From Terriglobia bacterium (GTDB lineage Bacteria > Acidobacteriota > Terriglobia > Bryobacterales > Bryobacteraceae), in the NCBI GenBank assembly GCA_020073265.1, contig JAIQFN010000030.1, positions 1 through 64,000 of the forward strand: a stretch of DNA of 64,000 nucleotides. Reading direction: 5' to 3'. Below, piece by piece: positions 1 through 7,387 of this stretch. Each line of letters opens with the position of its first letter. The stretch's first letter is position 1. A model generated the notes under the pieces. It did not search any database. It saw only the letters and a list, made by a program, of their open reading frames with translations, and was not told where the DNA came from. Made by a program: the position numbers and the translations under genes.

Positions 1-109
1 CACCGAGAGTCCCGCGAAGTATCGCAATTCGACCAGGCGCGCTTTCTTTGGGTCGAACTCTTCCAGGGCGGATAGCGCATCGTCAAGTTTTACTATTTCG
101 ACGTCCTTT
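1..109. repeat. Direct repeat copy A (3' part of ECF sigma gene)
   Basis: This segment recurs in the same orientation at 1727-1835 with only a few substitutions. It covers the part of the ECF sigma gene leading into region 4. A further stretch, 299-331, recurs at 1837-1869. The pairing shows that two closely related ECF genes once lay about 1.7 kb apart. Confidence 0.85.
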
Positions 110-468
110 TGCTCCGGCAGCAGAGACGCAGCGTCGAGTGTAACGCGTTTCGCATCCCCGCCGCGCTTGGACGCTTGCTTTTCTCGGGCGTGATCCACCA
201 GGACGCGGCGGATGATCTGGGCCGCTGCTCCATAGAAATGCGTGCGGTTATGAAAGTCGACCTGGCGTTGCCCGGCAAAGCGCAGGTAGACTTCGTGCAC
301 CAAGGCGGTGGGTTGCAGTGTATTGGGCGCCGGTTCGCGTCGCAGGTAACTCGCCGCCAGCGCCCGCAATTCCTGATAGACGATGGGGACCAGCTTCGCG
401 AGCGCGTCACGGTCGCCGCGGCTCCAGTCACCCAGCAGAGTGGTTACGTCCGGCTCCGGCCCCGTCAT
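1..468 (-). CDS. ECF sigma factor, Sig-70_X6-like (3' end beyond window)
   Basis: The frame opens with ATG at 468 and stays open for 156 codons to the left edge, so its C-terminus is outside the window. The product begins MTGPEPDVTTLLGDWSRGD and has the region-2 pattern of the acidobacterial/planctomycete ECF group (LVPIVYQELRALA, PTALVHEVYLR, then HFYGAAAQIIRRVLVDHAR). Region 4 starts at EEFDPKKARLVELRYFAGLS and is cut inside its helix-turn-helix. Such sigma factors usually sit beside a PknB-like kinase, and a kinase remnant lies just upstream (550-720). Its regulon cannot be seen here. Confidence 0.85.
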   Translation of the reverse strand, partial: MTGPEPDVTTLLGDWSRGDRDALAKLVPIVYQELRALAASYLRREPAPNTLQPTALVHEVYLRFAGQRQVDFHNRTHFYGAAAQIIRRVLVDHAREKQASKRGGDAKRVTLDAASLLPEQKDVEIVKLDDALSALEEFDPKKARLVELRYFAGLSV

Positions 469-549
469 TGCCGAGTATTATCTCATGGGGGGCAGCGCAC
501 CAACGGCGTCGCGCGCTAACGTAGGGTAAATCGTCTCACATCCTTGCAC

Positions 550-720
550 CTACGGCGAACCGCGATCCCAGGCGGGCGTCCGATGGCTCCGCAAGTCCAA
601 CGGTAAGGGTGGGTTTTCCAGATAACCGTCGGACCGCGGGCAGGCGCCACGCTCGGGTTCCGGCAACTCCAGTGCCTCACCCACTATCCGATTGATTTCG
701 GGCCAGCTATTGTCCGCCAT
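550..720 (-). pseudogene. N-terminal stub of a PknB-like Ser/Thr kinase
   Basis: A 56-codon frame starts at ATG 720 with MADNSWPEINRIVGEALELP, followed by EPERGAC. This matches the leader typical of acidobacterial Ser/Thr kinases (WP.I..I...AL.L...ER..FL...C), which precedes the kinase domain. After that the frame loses similarity and stops at 550, with no kinase motifs. I read it as a truncated kinase gene, left between the intact and decayed ECF sigma copies. The kinase assignment rests on about 27 residues, so it is moderate. The stretch 721-900 shows no other gene. Confidence 0.5.
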
Positions 721-900
721 TCATGTCCGGCAGCAGATATTCTTCAGCCAAGTTGGGCAGTCACAATCCAGGATTTTGTTAAGCCTAGTACTTTTCAGAC
801 TTTTGGATTGGCCCCATCTTCGGGTTTGTTCCGCTAGGGGTTTGTAGAGAGCCAGGAATCATCTAGACTCTTGGCTAAAGTCGGCAAGGCAGGATTGGAC

Positions 901-1533
901 ATGAGGACTATGTTTCGGTTTACGTGGATTGTGGCGCTGGCGCCGGTACTTTGTGCAACTCAGATTCCGGTGACGTCTTATTCAGGGACCACCGGCACCA
1001 CAGTGGGTTCTTTTACGTATCTAGACAGCACCGGTAGCGAATTAACCGACGGTAGCTATGGGGTGATCCCATTCGGCAGTCAAGCACAGGCCGACCCGTG
1101 GGTCGGCTGGTTTGGTGTCAGTCCACTGATCACGTTCAATTTTGGCGGACCTTTCGACATCACCCGTGTGGATTTGGACTTGGCCCTGTGGACGAACCCG
1201 GCACTAATCTATTTGCCAACGTCGATCGACATTGGCGGAACCGTTTTTGATCTGACCGGGAATGAACTGACCGATCCCAGCCGGGGGACTCTGTCTTTTG
1301 ATGTAAACTTCACCGGAATCAGTAGTCTGGATGTGACACTGAACATCGGCGGGACTTACGTTTTCATGGACGAGGCGCAATTTTTCGGAACGCAAGGCAC
1401 CACGGGACCGGAGCCAGGGGTGGTTCCGGAGCCAGCCGCCACTCCGATCGTGGGTGCGGCGGGATTTCTAATATTCGGCCTGTCGTGGCTCCGGACTCGC
1501 CGCCGCGCAGCGAATGCTCCTCACGTTCTTTGA
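901..1533 (+). CDS. PEP-CTERM sorting-domain protein
   Basis: A 210-residue exported protein starts at ATG 901. A TTG at 871 would add ten residues but would place charged sequence before the signal peptide. The N-terminus MRTMFRFTWIVALAPVLCA is a signal peptide. The body is Gly/Thr/Asp-rich beta sequence without a recognised enzyme motif. The C-terminus has the full PEP-CTERM tripartite signal: VVPEPAATP, a hydrophobic helix (VGAAGFLIFGLSWL) and an arginine cluster (RTRRR). Such proteins are processed by an exosortase and displayed on the surface or in the matrix. No exosortase gene is in the window. The gene lies between the two ECF sigma copies, on the opposite strand. Confidence 0.8.
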   Translation: MRTMFRFTWIVALAPVLCATQIPVTSYSGTTGTTVGSFTYLDSTGSELTDGSYGVIPFGSQAQADPWVGWFGVSPLITFNFGGPFDITRVDLDLALWTNPALIYLPTSIDIGGTVFDLTGNELTDPSRGTLSFDVNFTGISSLDVTLNIGGTYVFMDEAQFFGTQGTTGPEPGVVPEPAATPIVGAAGFLIFGLSWLRTRRRAANAPHVL

Positions 1534-1603
1534 GCCGCGCCACGCCAAATGGGCCACTGAAGACGGCGAAGTCCTCGGACTTCGATAGTCTGTTTAGATC
1601 GTC

Positions 1604-1869
1604 CTACGGCTTCCGCGACGGTGCCTCTCGGTCGACGTCCAGTCGCTCAAAGAGCCATCCGCGCGCGATGGCCCATTCGCGCTTGACGGTTCTTTCCGAC
1701 AGGCCCATCAGTTCCGCCGTTTGAGGCACCGAGAGTCCCGCGAAGTATCGCAATTCGACCAGGCGCGCTTTCTTTGGGTCGAACTCTTCCAGGGCGGATA
1801 GCGCCTCGTCGAGTTTGACGATTTCGACGTCCTTTGACCAAGGCGGTGGGTTGCAGTGTATTGGGCGCC
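1604..1869 (-). pseudogene. Decayed second copy of the ECF sigma factor
   Basis: Read on the minus strand, this carries the region-4 helix-turn-helix missing from the partial copy at the left edge (LSVPQTAELMGLSERTVKRE, then WAIARGWLFERLD) and ends at a TAG at 1604. Towards its 5' side it is nearly identical to copy A, but about 188 bp corresponding to 110-298 are missing. That number is not a multiple of three, so the two halves are out of frame. Homology ends abruptly at 1869 and no start remains. It is a clear pseudogene of the same family. Confidence 0.8.
1727..1835. repeat. Direct repeat copy B (inside decayed ECF gene)
   Basis: This is the partner of 1-109, in the same orientation and nearly identical. 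The extra matching block 1837-1869 corresponds to 299-331 of copy A, so the two blocks are fused here by the internal deletion. Confidence 0.85.
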
Positions 1870-1945
1870 AGGGCTCCTGTATAATGTCCAGGCGTCGACC
1901 TTCAGTGTTTCATGGGTTCGACGACAGTCGATCGATGGAGGAAAC

Positions 1946-2197
1946 ATGTCGTTTCTCGCTTGGATCGTCCTGGGACTGATCGCCGGGTTTGTCGGCAGCA
2001 AGATCGTCAATAAGAAAGGCGAGGGACTAGTCCTCGACATCATCCTCGGAATCGTGGGCGCCATCGCTGGAGGATGGCTGTTCAACATGTTTGGCGCGGC
2101 TGGAGTCACTGGACTGAATCTGTACAGTCTCGCAGTGGCGATCGTGGGCGCGGTGGTAGTGCTGGTGGTGTACCACGCGATCAGGCGCGCGGTCTGA
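1946..2197 (+). CDS. GlsB/YeaQ/YmgE family small membrane protein
   Basis: This 83-residue protein starts at ATG 1946, preceded by a good ribosome-binding site (GGAGGA at 1937-1942). It has three hydrophobic helices with glycine zipper character: FLAWIVLGLIAGFVGSKIV, VLDIILGIVGAIAGGWLF and LYSLAVAIVGAVVVLVVYH. These are typical of the transglycosylase-associated family, which is linked to general stress responses although its biochemical role is unsettled. It sits alone between the ECF pseudogene and a facing hydrolase gene. A longer frame from 1856 runs through the pseudogene and is not the start. Confidence 0.85.
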   Translation: MSFLAWIVLGLIAGFVGSKIVNKKGEGLVLDIILGIVGAIAGGWLFNMFGAAGVTGLNLYSLAVAIVGAVVVLVVYHAIRRAV

Positions 2198-2226
2198 CAG
2201 GGATGGGCGCGATCTTGTAGCGCGCT

Positions 2227-2247
2227 AGCGGCCCGAGCGGGCTCGCT
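2227..2247. terminator. G+C-rich hairpin after the GlsB-like gene
   Basis: AGCGGCCCG and CGGGCTCGCT pair around AG with one bulge, 30 bp after the stop at 2197. There is no T-run, so intrinsic termination is uncertain. The rest of 2198-2372 holds nothing recognisable. Confidence 0.3.
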
Positions 2248-2372
2248 CTAGAATGCTCCTGACCCGGCCCGCGAAATATCCGACTACAACCGCGAGCACG
2301 AAGCAGAGAATTAAAGTGGTTGGCTCTTCCAATACGGTGTATCGTCAGATCGGAAAGCCAACGATAGAGATG

Positions 2373-3467
2373 TCAGCCAACTGCGCCGAGGCGATAAAAC
2401 CGCGCGGCGGTCTCGGCAAACAGATCAGCTTTCTCCGTATTGCTTGCGCCCTTTGCCAGTAGCTTGCAGGCATTCCAGAAGACCGGATAACTGTAGGAGA
2501 CTTTGTCGACGGGGAAGTTACTCTCGAACATCGAGCGCGACGGCCCGAAGGCGGTGATGCAGGTTTCTACGTAAGGGTGAAAAGTAGCGGCCAGCATCTC
2601 CGAGGACGGCGGTTCGGGTTGCTCGTTGAAGCCGAAGCCGGTGGTGTTCATACCAAGACCACCGACCTTGATATAGACATTTTCGTGCGCTGCGAGCGCC
2701 TTGATCGATGCCGCCCAGCGTGAAAATACTTCATCGTGCTTGCCGCGGTAGGCGCCGATTCCCAGCGGCCCTCCGGCATGATTGAGGACGATCCTCGCGT
2801 TGGGGAACGCGGCGGCGAGGTTTCGAACATCGTCGATCTGCGGATGATAGAGCCAGGCGTCGAAGGAGAGGCCCAGGCGGTTGAGTACCGCAAACCCCTC
2901 GCGGAAGGTCTTATCGGCCAGCAGGCCGGGCGGCGCCGGGTAAGCCGGATTGGCGGCGATGGACGCGTCCCAGGCGGTGATGTGGCGGATGCCCCGGAAG
3001 CGATCGCCGCCGGCGCGCGCCAACGCAGCCAGGACCGGCTCGACGCGGCTGCCTAACGTCAAGTCCGCGTGCCCGACAAGGCCGGCGCACACCCTGGTCT
3101 TACCGTAGAGCCCGCTGGCGCTCATGGCCGCAACGCCGTTGACGAACTCGATCTCGCCGACCGGGCGCATTTCCACGGGGCCGCTAGCGCGGTACATCGA
3201 AGTGGCCTGCACGAACACGGTCGCGACGACGTTGTGGCCGCTGTTGGTATCGAGCAGCAGATCGTCGAGCAAATACCGCCATCCCGGGCGTTGCCACAAA
3301 TGGTGGTGAGGATCCACGATCGGCAGCTCCGGCTCGAGGATCGGTTCCCTGCGCCGATCCAGCCAATCCTGGCGAACCGGGCTGGCTGGCGTGGCCCGTT
3401 GTGCGTACGCGGTGAACGGCCAAGCGGCCGCGCCGCCCAGAAGAGTGAGGAGCTCGCGCCGGTTCAT
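2373..3467 (-). CDS. Exported amidohydrolase, TIM-barrel (Amidohydro_2)
   Basis: This 364-residue protein starts at ATG 3467. The N-terminus MNRRELLTLLGGAAAWPFTA resembles a Tat or Sec signal (paired Arg, hydrophobic stretch, AYA before the mature part). The metal-binding motif of the COG3618 amidohydrolase group follows (PIVDPHHHLWQRPGW). Later conserved stretches include GLSFDAWLYHPQ, FPNARIVLNHAGGPLG and SMFESNFPVDK with the closing aspartate. These enzymes hydrolyse lactones or decarboxylate cyclic acids, and the substrate here cannot be told. The gene is monocistronic and convergent with the GlsB-like gene. Confidence 0.8.
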   Translation of the reverse strand: MNRRELLTLLGGAAAWPFTAYAQRATPASPVRQDWLDRRREPILEPELPIVDPHHHLWQRPGWRYLLDDLLLDTNSGHNVVATVFVQATSMYRASGPVEMRPVGEIEFVNGVAAMSASGLYGKTRVCAGLVGHADLTLGSRVEPVLAALARAGGDRFRGIRHITAWDASIAANPAYPAPPGLLADKTFREGFAVLNRLGLSFDAWLYHPQIDDVRNLAAAFPNARIVLNHAGGPLGIGAYRGKHDEVFSRWAASIKALAAHENVYIKVGGLGMNTTGFGFNEQPEPPSSEMLAATFHPYVETCITAFGPSRSMFESNFPVDKVSYSYPVFWNACKLLAKGASNTEKADLFAETAARFYRLGAVG

Positions 3468-3499
3468 GGAATTATCTTACAGGAGAGCCACGGCGTTAG

Positions 3500-3754
3500 C
3501 GCTCACACGATGGCAAAGAGCTCTTCTACGTTGCGAACGATAGGACCGTGATGGCTGTGGACGTCACCACCGGATCAGCTTTCAAGGCGATACCGCAACG
3601 GCTTTTCGATGCGCCTTTCCGGGGGGCTGGCGGTAACTACGTGCTGGTCTGGGATGTGGCCGCCGATGGGAAGAAGTTCCTGATCCTGACTCAGGAATCC
3701 GACGCGACGCCGCTCACGGTGGAGCTGAACTGGGAGGCGGGGTTGAAGAAGTAG
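3500..3754 (+). pseudogene. C-terminal remnant of a PD40/TolB-like kinase
   Basis: The frame opens after a stop at 3497-3499 and has no plausible start near it. It reads RSHDGKELFYVANDRTVMAV, then DVTTGSAFKAIPQRLFDAPF, and ends LTVELNWEAGLKK. That is the usual ending of the WD40/PD40 C-terminal part of acidobacterial Ser/Thr kinases and TolB-like sensors (WS.DGKELFY...D..MAV; I.VVLNW...LK). Only about 84 codons survive. A GTG at 3548 could start a 68-residue product, but I regard it as a fragment. It lies on the opposite strand to the kinase stub at 550-720. Confidence 0.65.
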
Positions 3755-3764
3755 GTGTCAGGTG

Positions 3765-4586
3765 TCAGTGGATCGAGGCCGGAGGCGCCGCGGCTGGGCG
3801 CACGACATCCGGGAAATCCACCGAGAAGCCGATCTGGCCGCCGATCCGCGGGCTCGCGATGTACTTGCCTCCCAGCAAGGCGAAGGAGACGGCTAGGCCG
3901 TTGCGAATCGTGTACGTGCCGCCAAGCAAGCCTTGGAACTGGCTCTTGCCCAGGTCTGCATTGCTGGTGATGCCGCCGTAGATTTCGCCGCCCAGGGTGA
4001 GTCGCGGACTGAAGTCGTGCAGGATGGAGAGGCCTCCGGTGACGACGTGTCCGCGCGTAGTTTCAATGCCGATCACGCCGGTGCTGGTGTTGCCGGCGAA
4101 CAGGTAGCCAAGGTTTCCGTTGACTCTGGTCTTGTCCGAGAGCGACTTTTGCGTCATGAAGTTGAGCCAGTAATCGGTCAGGCCCGAGCTGAGCTGCTTG
4201 CGAGTGTCTCCGGTCGGAAACTCGATATACAGGCTGGCGCCCAGAGCCGGGGCGCGCGAGCCAGGCGCCTCCTTGTGAAAATTCCACTTGATCCCGAGGT
4301 CGGTGTCGCCGAGTCCCGCCGCGTCCGGCGTTCCCAGGGCCCGAAAAATCGCGAGATAAGGAGCATCCAGATCCAGCTCCAGGTTGAACGGCAGGCCGAA
4401 GTTGATTTTGTAGTTGGCGGTGTTCTGCCGCAGATCCGGAAATTGGGGATGTTGGAGCGCGTCGAACTCGTTGAAGAACTCGAAGTGCAATTTGCCGCGC
4501 TCGGTGACGGCGGGATCGTCGGTGTAGAAAGGGAGTTGAGCAGCCAGCGGCGATGCCACAGCAAGCAGCAGGAAGAATCGCAGCAT
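3765..4586 (-). CDS. Outer-membrane beta-barrel protein (Phenol_MetA_deg-like)
   Basis: A 273-residue exported protein starts at ATG 4586, two bases after the stop of hpnD (TAG-CC-ATG), so it is translated with the hopanoid operon. It has a signal peptide MLRFFLLLAVASPLAAQ followed by LPFYTDDPAVTERGKLHFEF. The rest is alternating aromatic/polar strands (NLELDLDAPYLAIF, TDLGIKWNFHKE, LTLGGEIYGGI, TYTIRNGLAVSFALLGGKY) typical of transporter-like outer-membrane barrels in the MetA family. A longer frame from 4721 runs into hpnD and is unlikely. Its place as last gene of the operon suggests an envelope job linked to hopanoids, which is inference. Confidence 0.7.
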   Translation of the reverse strand: MLRFFLLLAVASPLAAQLPFYTDDPAVTERGKLHFEFFNEFDALQHPQFPDLRQNTANYKINFGLPFNLELDLDAPYLAIFRALGTPDAAGLGDTDLGIKWNFHKEAPGSRAPALGASLYIEFPTGDTRKQLSSGLTDYWLNFMTQKSLSDKTRVNGNLGYLFAGNTSTGVIGIETTRGHVVTGGLSILHDFSPRLTLGGEIYGGITSNADLGKSQFQGLLGGTYTIRNGLAVSFALLGGKYIASPRIGGQIGFSVDFPDVVRPAAAPPASIH

Positions 4587-4588
4587 GG

Positions 4589-5410
4589 CTAACGGAAAAT
4601 CGCGCCCAGCAATATCGCGACTTTCTCCCAGGCCGGGACGCGGATGCGCTTTGCCAGAACGTCGAAGTTGGAGCGTTGGATTCGCGCTAGCAGGCGGCGG
4701 TAGATCTCGATCAGCGCCCACAGCGACCGCCGGCTGCGGGCGTGGACCAAGTCGAGCAGCGGGCGGGATTCATTGTAGTAGGTCCGCGCGCGCTCGGCTT
4801 CGAAGCTCATCAGGCGGACGAAGTTTTCGTCGTGCGTTGAAAGATCGGCGTGGAAGCGCGCGATGTCTTCGTGCGGGATGTAGACGCGCTGGTTGGCGGA
4901 ATCTTCCCGGACGTCGCGGAGGATGTTGGTCAACTGGAACGCGATGCCGCATTTTTCGGCCAGCTTCAGGGCTTCCGGCGATTCGAAGCCGAAGATGTGG
5001 ATGATGGTCAGGCCGACCACGCTGGCAACCTGATAGCAGTAGCGGTAGAGTTCATCGAAGGTCTGGATCTGGCGCGGCTCCAGGTCTGAGCTGACGCCGT
5101 CGATCATTTCGTGGAAGTAATGGCAGGGGATTTTGTAGCGCTGCACGGTGTCGTGGAAGGCCGGCCAGAGCGGGTTGGCGGAGTAGTGGCCTGCGAGCGC
5201 CTGGTCCAGGTCCTGGCGCCAGCGGTGGATGGCTTGCGGGGTCGCGCCTTCGGCTTCGCTGATGTCGTCGCAATAGCGCATGAAGGCGTAGATCGCGCAC
5301 ATGGCGTTGCGTTGGTCGCGCGAGAGCAGCAGGAAGGAGTAGTAGAAATTACGGGCGCGAGTGCGGGCGATGCTGCGGCAGAAGGCGTAGGAGGCGGCTA
5401 GGTCGGCCAT
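4589..5410 (-). CDS. hpnD: Presqualene diphosphate synthase HpnD
   Basis: This 273-residue trans-isoprenyl diphosphate synthase condenses two farnesyl diphosphates to presqualene diphosphate. The start is taken at ATG 5410 (MADLAASYAFCRSIARTRAR), matching the family N-terminus. The first Asp-rich motif is YCDDISEAE at 47-55 and the second is NILRDVRED at 162-170, both intact. An in-frame GTG at 5455 would add VPRSHSCER-type residues encoded by the palindromic repeat at 5429-5474, so I treat it as non-native. The gene follows hpnC and precedes the outer-membrane protein by two bases. Confidence 0.92.
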   Translation of the reverse strand: MADLAASYAFCRSIARTRARNFYYSFLLLSRDQRNAMCAIYAFMRYCDDISEAEGATPQAIHRWRQDLDQALAGHYSANPLWPAFHDTVQRYKIPCHYFHEMIDGVSSDLEPRQIQTFDELYRYCYQVASVVGLTIIHIFGFESPEALKLAEKCGIAFQLTNILRDVREDSANQRVYIPHEDIARFHADLSTHDENFVRLMSFEAERARTYYNESRPLLDLVHARSRRSLWALIEIYRRLLARIQRSNFDVLAKRIRVPAWEKVAILLGAIFR

Positions 5411-5428
5411 GCGTTCAAAGACCGCCGG

Positions 5429-5474
5429 GCGTTCACACGAGTGTGAACGCGGCACGCACGAGTGCGTGCGCCAC
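5429..5474. repeat. Two-hairpin palindromic element, copy 1
   Basis: This 46-bp unit is made of two perfect inverted repeats: a 10-bp stem (5429-5438 with 5441-5450, centre GA) and an 8-bp stem (5452-5459 with 5462-5469, centre GA), ending GCCAC at 5470-5474. It recurs at 8852-8896, and the shorter hairpin differs there while still pairing perfectly. It covers the last 13 codons and stop of hpnC and lies upstream of hpnD. The structure resembles REP/BIME-type elements. Confidence 0.9.
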
Positions 5475-6347
5475 TAAGGCGACGCGGTCCACTTTGGAGA
5501 CTTTGGGACGTTGGACCAGCACGTTGTAGCTTTGCTGTTCGATTTTGTCCAGAATGCGCAGGCCACCGCGACTGAACAGGTCCAGGTCGAAACCCAGCCG
5601 GCGGTCCACCATTTTCACCAGCGGCAGTCCTTCGAGGAAAAGCTTGCGGGCCACCGAGACCGCGTCGCGCATGACTGCCTGGAAGGCCGGCGTGAAGTTG
5701 CGCGCGGCCAGGTCGGCCACACTGCATCCGTGGCGCGCCAGCAGGTCGAGCGGCAGGTACACGCGGTTCTTTTCGTAATCCACGGTGACGTCCTGCCAGA
5801 AATTGGCGAGCTGCAGGGCCGTGCAGGTGGAATCCGACAGGCTATCGCGCTCTTCATCGGCGTAGCCGCACAGGCGCAGTACCAGGCGGCCCACCGGGTT
5901 CGCGGAACAGCGGCAGTAGCTGAACAGCGCGGTCCAGTCCTGGTAGCGCGTGACGGTCTGGTCCTGCTCGAAGGCGCTGATCAAATCGGAAAAGAGCTGC
6001 TTCGGCAGCTCGTACTTTTGCGCCGTGCCCTGGAGCGCGACGAAGACCGGATGCTTCACCTGACCGGCGTACATGGCCTCCAGTTCGCGCCGCCACCAGG
6101 CCAGCAGGCGCAGGCTTTCGGCCGGATCGCCGATCTCGTCGCCCAGGTCGTCGGCCCAGCGGCAGAACGAGTACACGTTGTAGAAATCCTGATGCAGCCG
6201 CTTGGGCAGCAGGAACGTGACGACGTGGAAATTCTCGTAGTGATGCGTGGCCAGCCAGCGCGTGTAGCGCTCCGCTTCCGGCTTGGTGTAGGTATCGTTC
6301 AGCGCCTCCGCCGAGTTTACGTACTCTTTGGGGGCGAGCAGCGGCAC
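5433..6347 (-). CDS. hpnC: Hydroxysqualene synthase HpnC
   Basis: This 304-residue squalene/phytoene-synthase-type enzyme converts presqualene diphosphate to hydroxysqualene in the HpnCDE route. The first Asp-rich motif is WADDLGDE at 64-71 and the second region is NFWQDVTVDYEKNRVYLP from residue 182, the Trp variant typical of HpnC. The start is GTG 6347, which shares a base with the upstream stop (TAGTG), so translation is coupled. The last 13 residues (VAHALVRAAFTLV) and the stop codon are encoded by the palindromic element at 5429-5474, so the native C-terminus has been replaced. Confidence 0.92.
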   Translation of the reverse strand: MPLLAPKEYVNSAEALNDTYTKPEAERYTRWLATHHYENFHVVTFLLPKRLHQDFYNVYSFCRWADDLGDEIGDPAESLRLLAWWRRELEAMYAGQVKHPVFVALQGTAQKYELPKQLFSDLISAFEQDQTVTRYQDWTALFSYCRCSANPVGRLVLRLCGYADEERDSLSDSTCTALQLANFWQDVTVDYEKNRVYLPLDLLARHGCSVADLAARNFTPAFQAVMRDAVSVARKLFLEGLPLVKMVDRRLGFDLDLFSRGGLRILDKIEQQSYNVLVQRPKVSKVDRVALVAHALVRAAFTLV

Positions 6348-7387
6348 TAGGGTATGATGGCGGTCTTCATGTGACCGTTGTGGCTCATCAGGTGGCGCAT
6401 CACTTCCAGCAGGTTGGTGAGCGGCTCGACACGGTTGACGAAGTCGCGCGAGCTGATGACGCCGCGGCGGACGAAATCCAGCGCTTTGCGGATATGAGCG
6501 GGCGTGTGGTGGAAGCTGGCCTTGCAGGTGATTTCCGAATAGTGCAGCAGGGCCGTGTCCAGGCTGATGCGGCTGTCATTGGGGCAGCCGCCGAAGAAGT
6601 TGACGGTTCCGCCACGACGCAGCAGGCGGACCGCGGTTTCCCAGACGTCCGGATGCCCGACGGCCTCGATAGCGATGTCGGCGCCGCAGCCGTTGGTCAG
6701 ATCCCGCACGCGGCGCACGGTCTCGTCGGTTTCGCTGGAGATGAGCAGCTCATCGGCGCCCATTTTGGCGGCGCGGTCGAGTTGGGTCTTGCGGCGGCCG
6801 ATCGCAATAACGCGCGCCCCGTAGGCTTTGGCCAAGCGGACGAACATCAAGCCGATGGGGCCCAGGCCGATGACCGCGACGTTGTCGCCGCTCTGGATGC
6901 GAGTCTCGTCCAGGCCGCGCAGCACGCACGCCAGCGGCTCAACCAGCGCGGCATCCTGATAGCTGACGTGTGCGGGCATTTCATACATATTGCGCTCGAC
7001 GATGCGAGCCGGAATGCGGATGTACTCGGCGTACGCGCCGTTGTTGAACAACAGGTCTTCACAGAGATTTTCGTTTCCGCGCTTGCAATAGAAGCATTCC
7101 ATGCAGGGAGCGGAGTTGGCGGCCACCACTCTTTGGCCGACTCGGAACCCGCGGACGTTTTCGCCGACGGCGACGATATCGCCGGCCAGCTCATGGCCGA
7201 ACAGCGCGGGCGGAACGATCATGCGAGCGTGGTAACCACGGCGAAACACCTTCACGTCCGTGCCACACGTGAGGGCCGCTTGTACGCGGACCAGCACGTC
7301 ACCGGGCTCGATTTCCGGTACCGCCACTTCCTCAATCTGCAAGTGTTCCTTGCCGTAGAGGACGGCGGCTATCATCTGAGTGTTCAC
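6347..7387 (-). CDS. Zinc-dependent alcohol dehydrogenase-like protein (MDR), first of pair
   Basis: A 346-residue medium-chain dehydrogenase. The start is taken as GTG 7387, overlapping the preceding stop as TAGTG and preceded by AAGGTGG. An in-frame GTG at 7396 lacks such spacing. The catalytic zinc site shows C41-G-T-D and G64-H-E, and the structural zinc loop has cysteines in APCMECFYCKRGNENLC. The Rossmann motif is VIGLGPIGLMFVRLAKAYGA. It sits inside the hopanoid operon between a second MDR gene and hpnC, which points to a hopanoid-related oxidoreduction. The substrate cannot be read from sequence. Sorbitol/threonine-type dehydrogenases are the nearest general class. Confidence 0.85.
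   Translation of the reverse strand: MNTQMIAAVLYGKEHLQIEEVAVPEIEPGDVLVRVQAALTCGTDVKVFRRGYHARMIVPPALFGHELAGDIVAVGENVRGFRVGQRVVAANSAPCMECFYCKRGNENLCEDLLFNNGAYAEYIRIPARIVERNMYEMPAHVSYQDAALVEPLACVLRGLDETRIQSGDNVAVIGLGPIGLMFVRLAKAYGARVIAIGRRKTQLDRAAKMGADELLISSETDETVRRVRDLTNGCGADIAIEAVGHPDVWETAVRLLRRGGTVNFFGGCPNDSRISLDTALLHYSEITCKASFHHTPAHIRKALDFVRRGVISSRDFVNRVEPLTNLLEVMRHLMSHNGHMKTAIIP

Noticed and set aside
871-900. TTG at 871 as the start of the PEP-CTERM protein
   Set aside because: It would put a charged segment ahead of the signal peptide. The ATG at 901 gives a normal exported N-terminus.
2253-2462. A 69-codon plus-strand frame after the GlsB-like gene
   Set aside because: It has no ribosome-binding site or protein features and overlaps the 3' end of the amidohydrolase gene.
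5411-5455. GTG at 5455 as the true start of hpnD
   Set aside because: The extra residues come from the palindromic element and do not resemble other HpnD N-termini. ATG 5410 matches the family.
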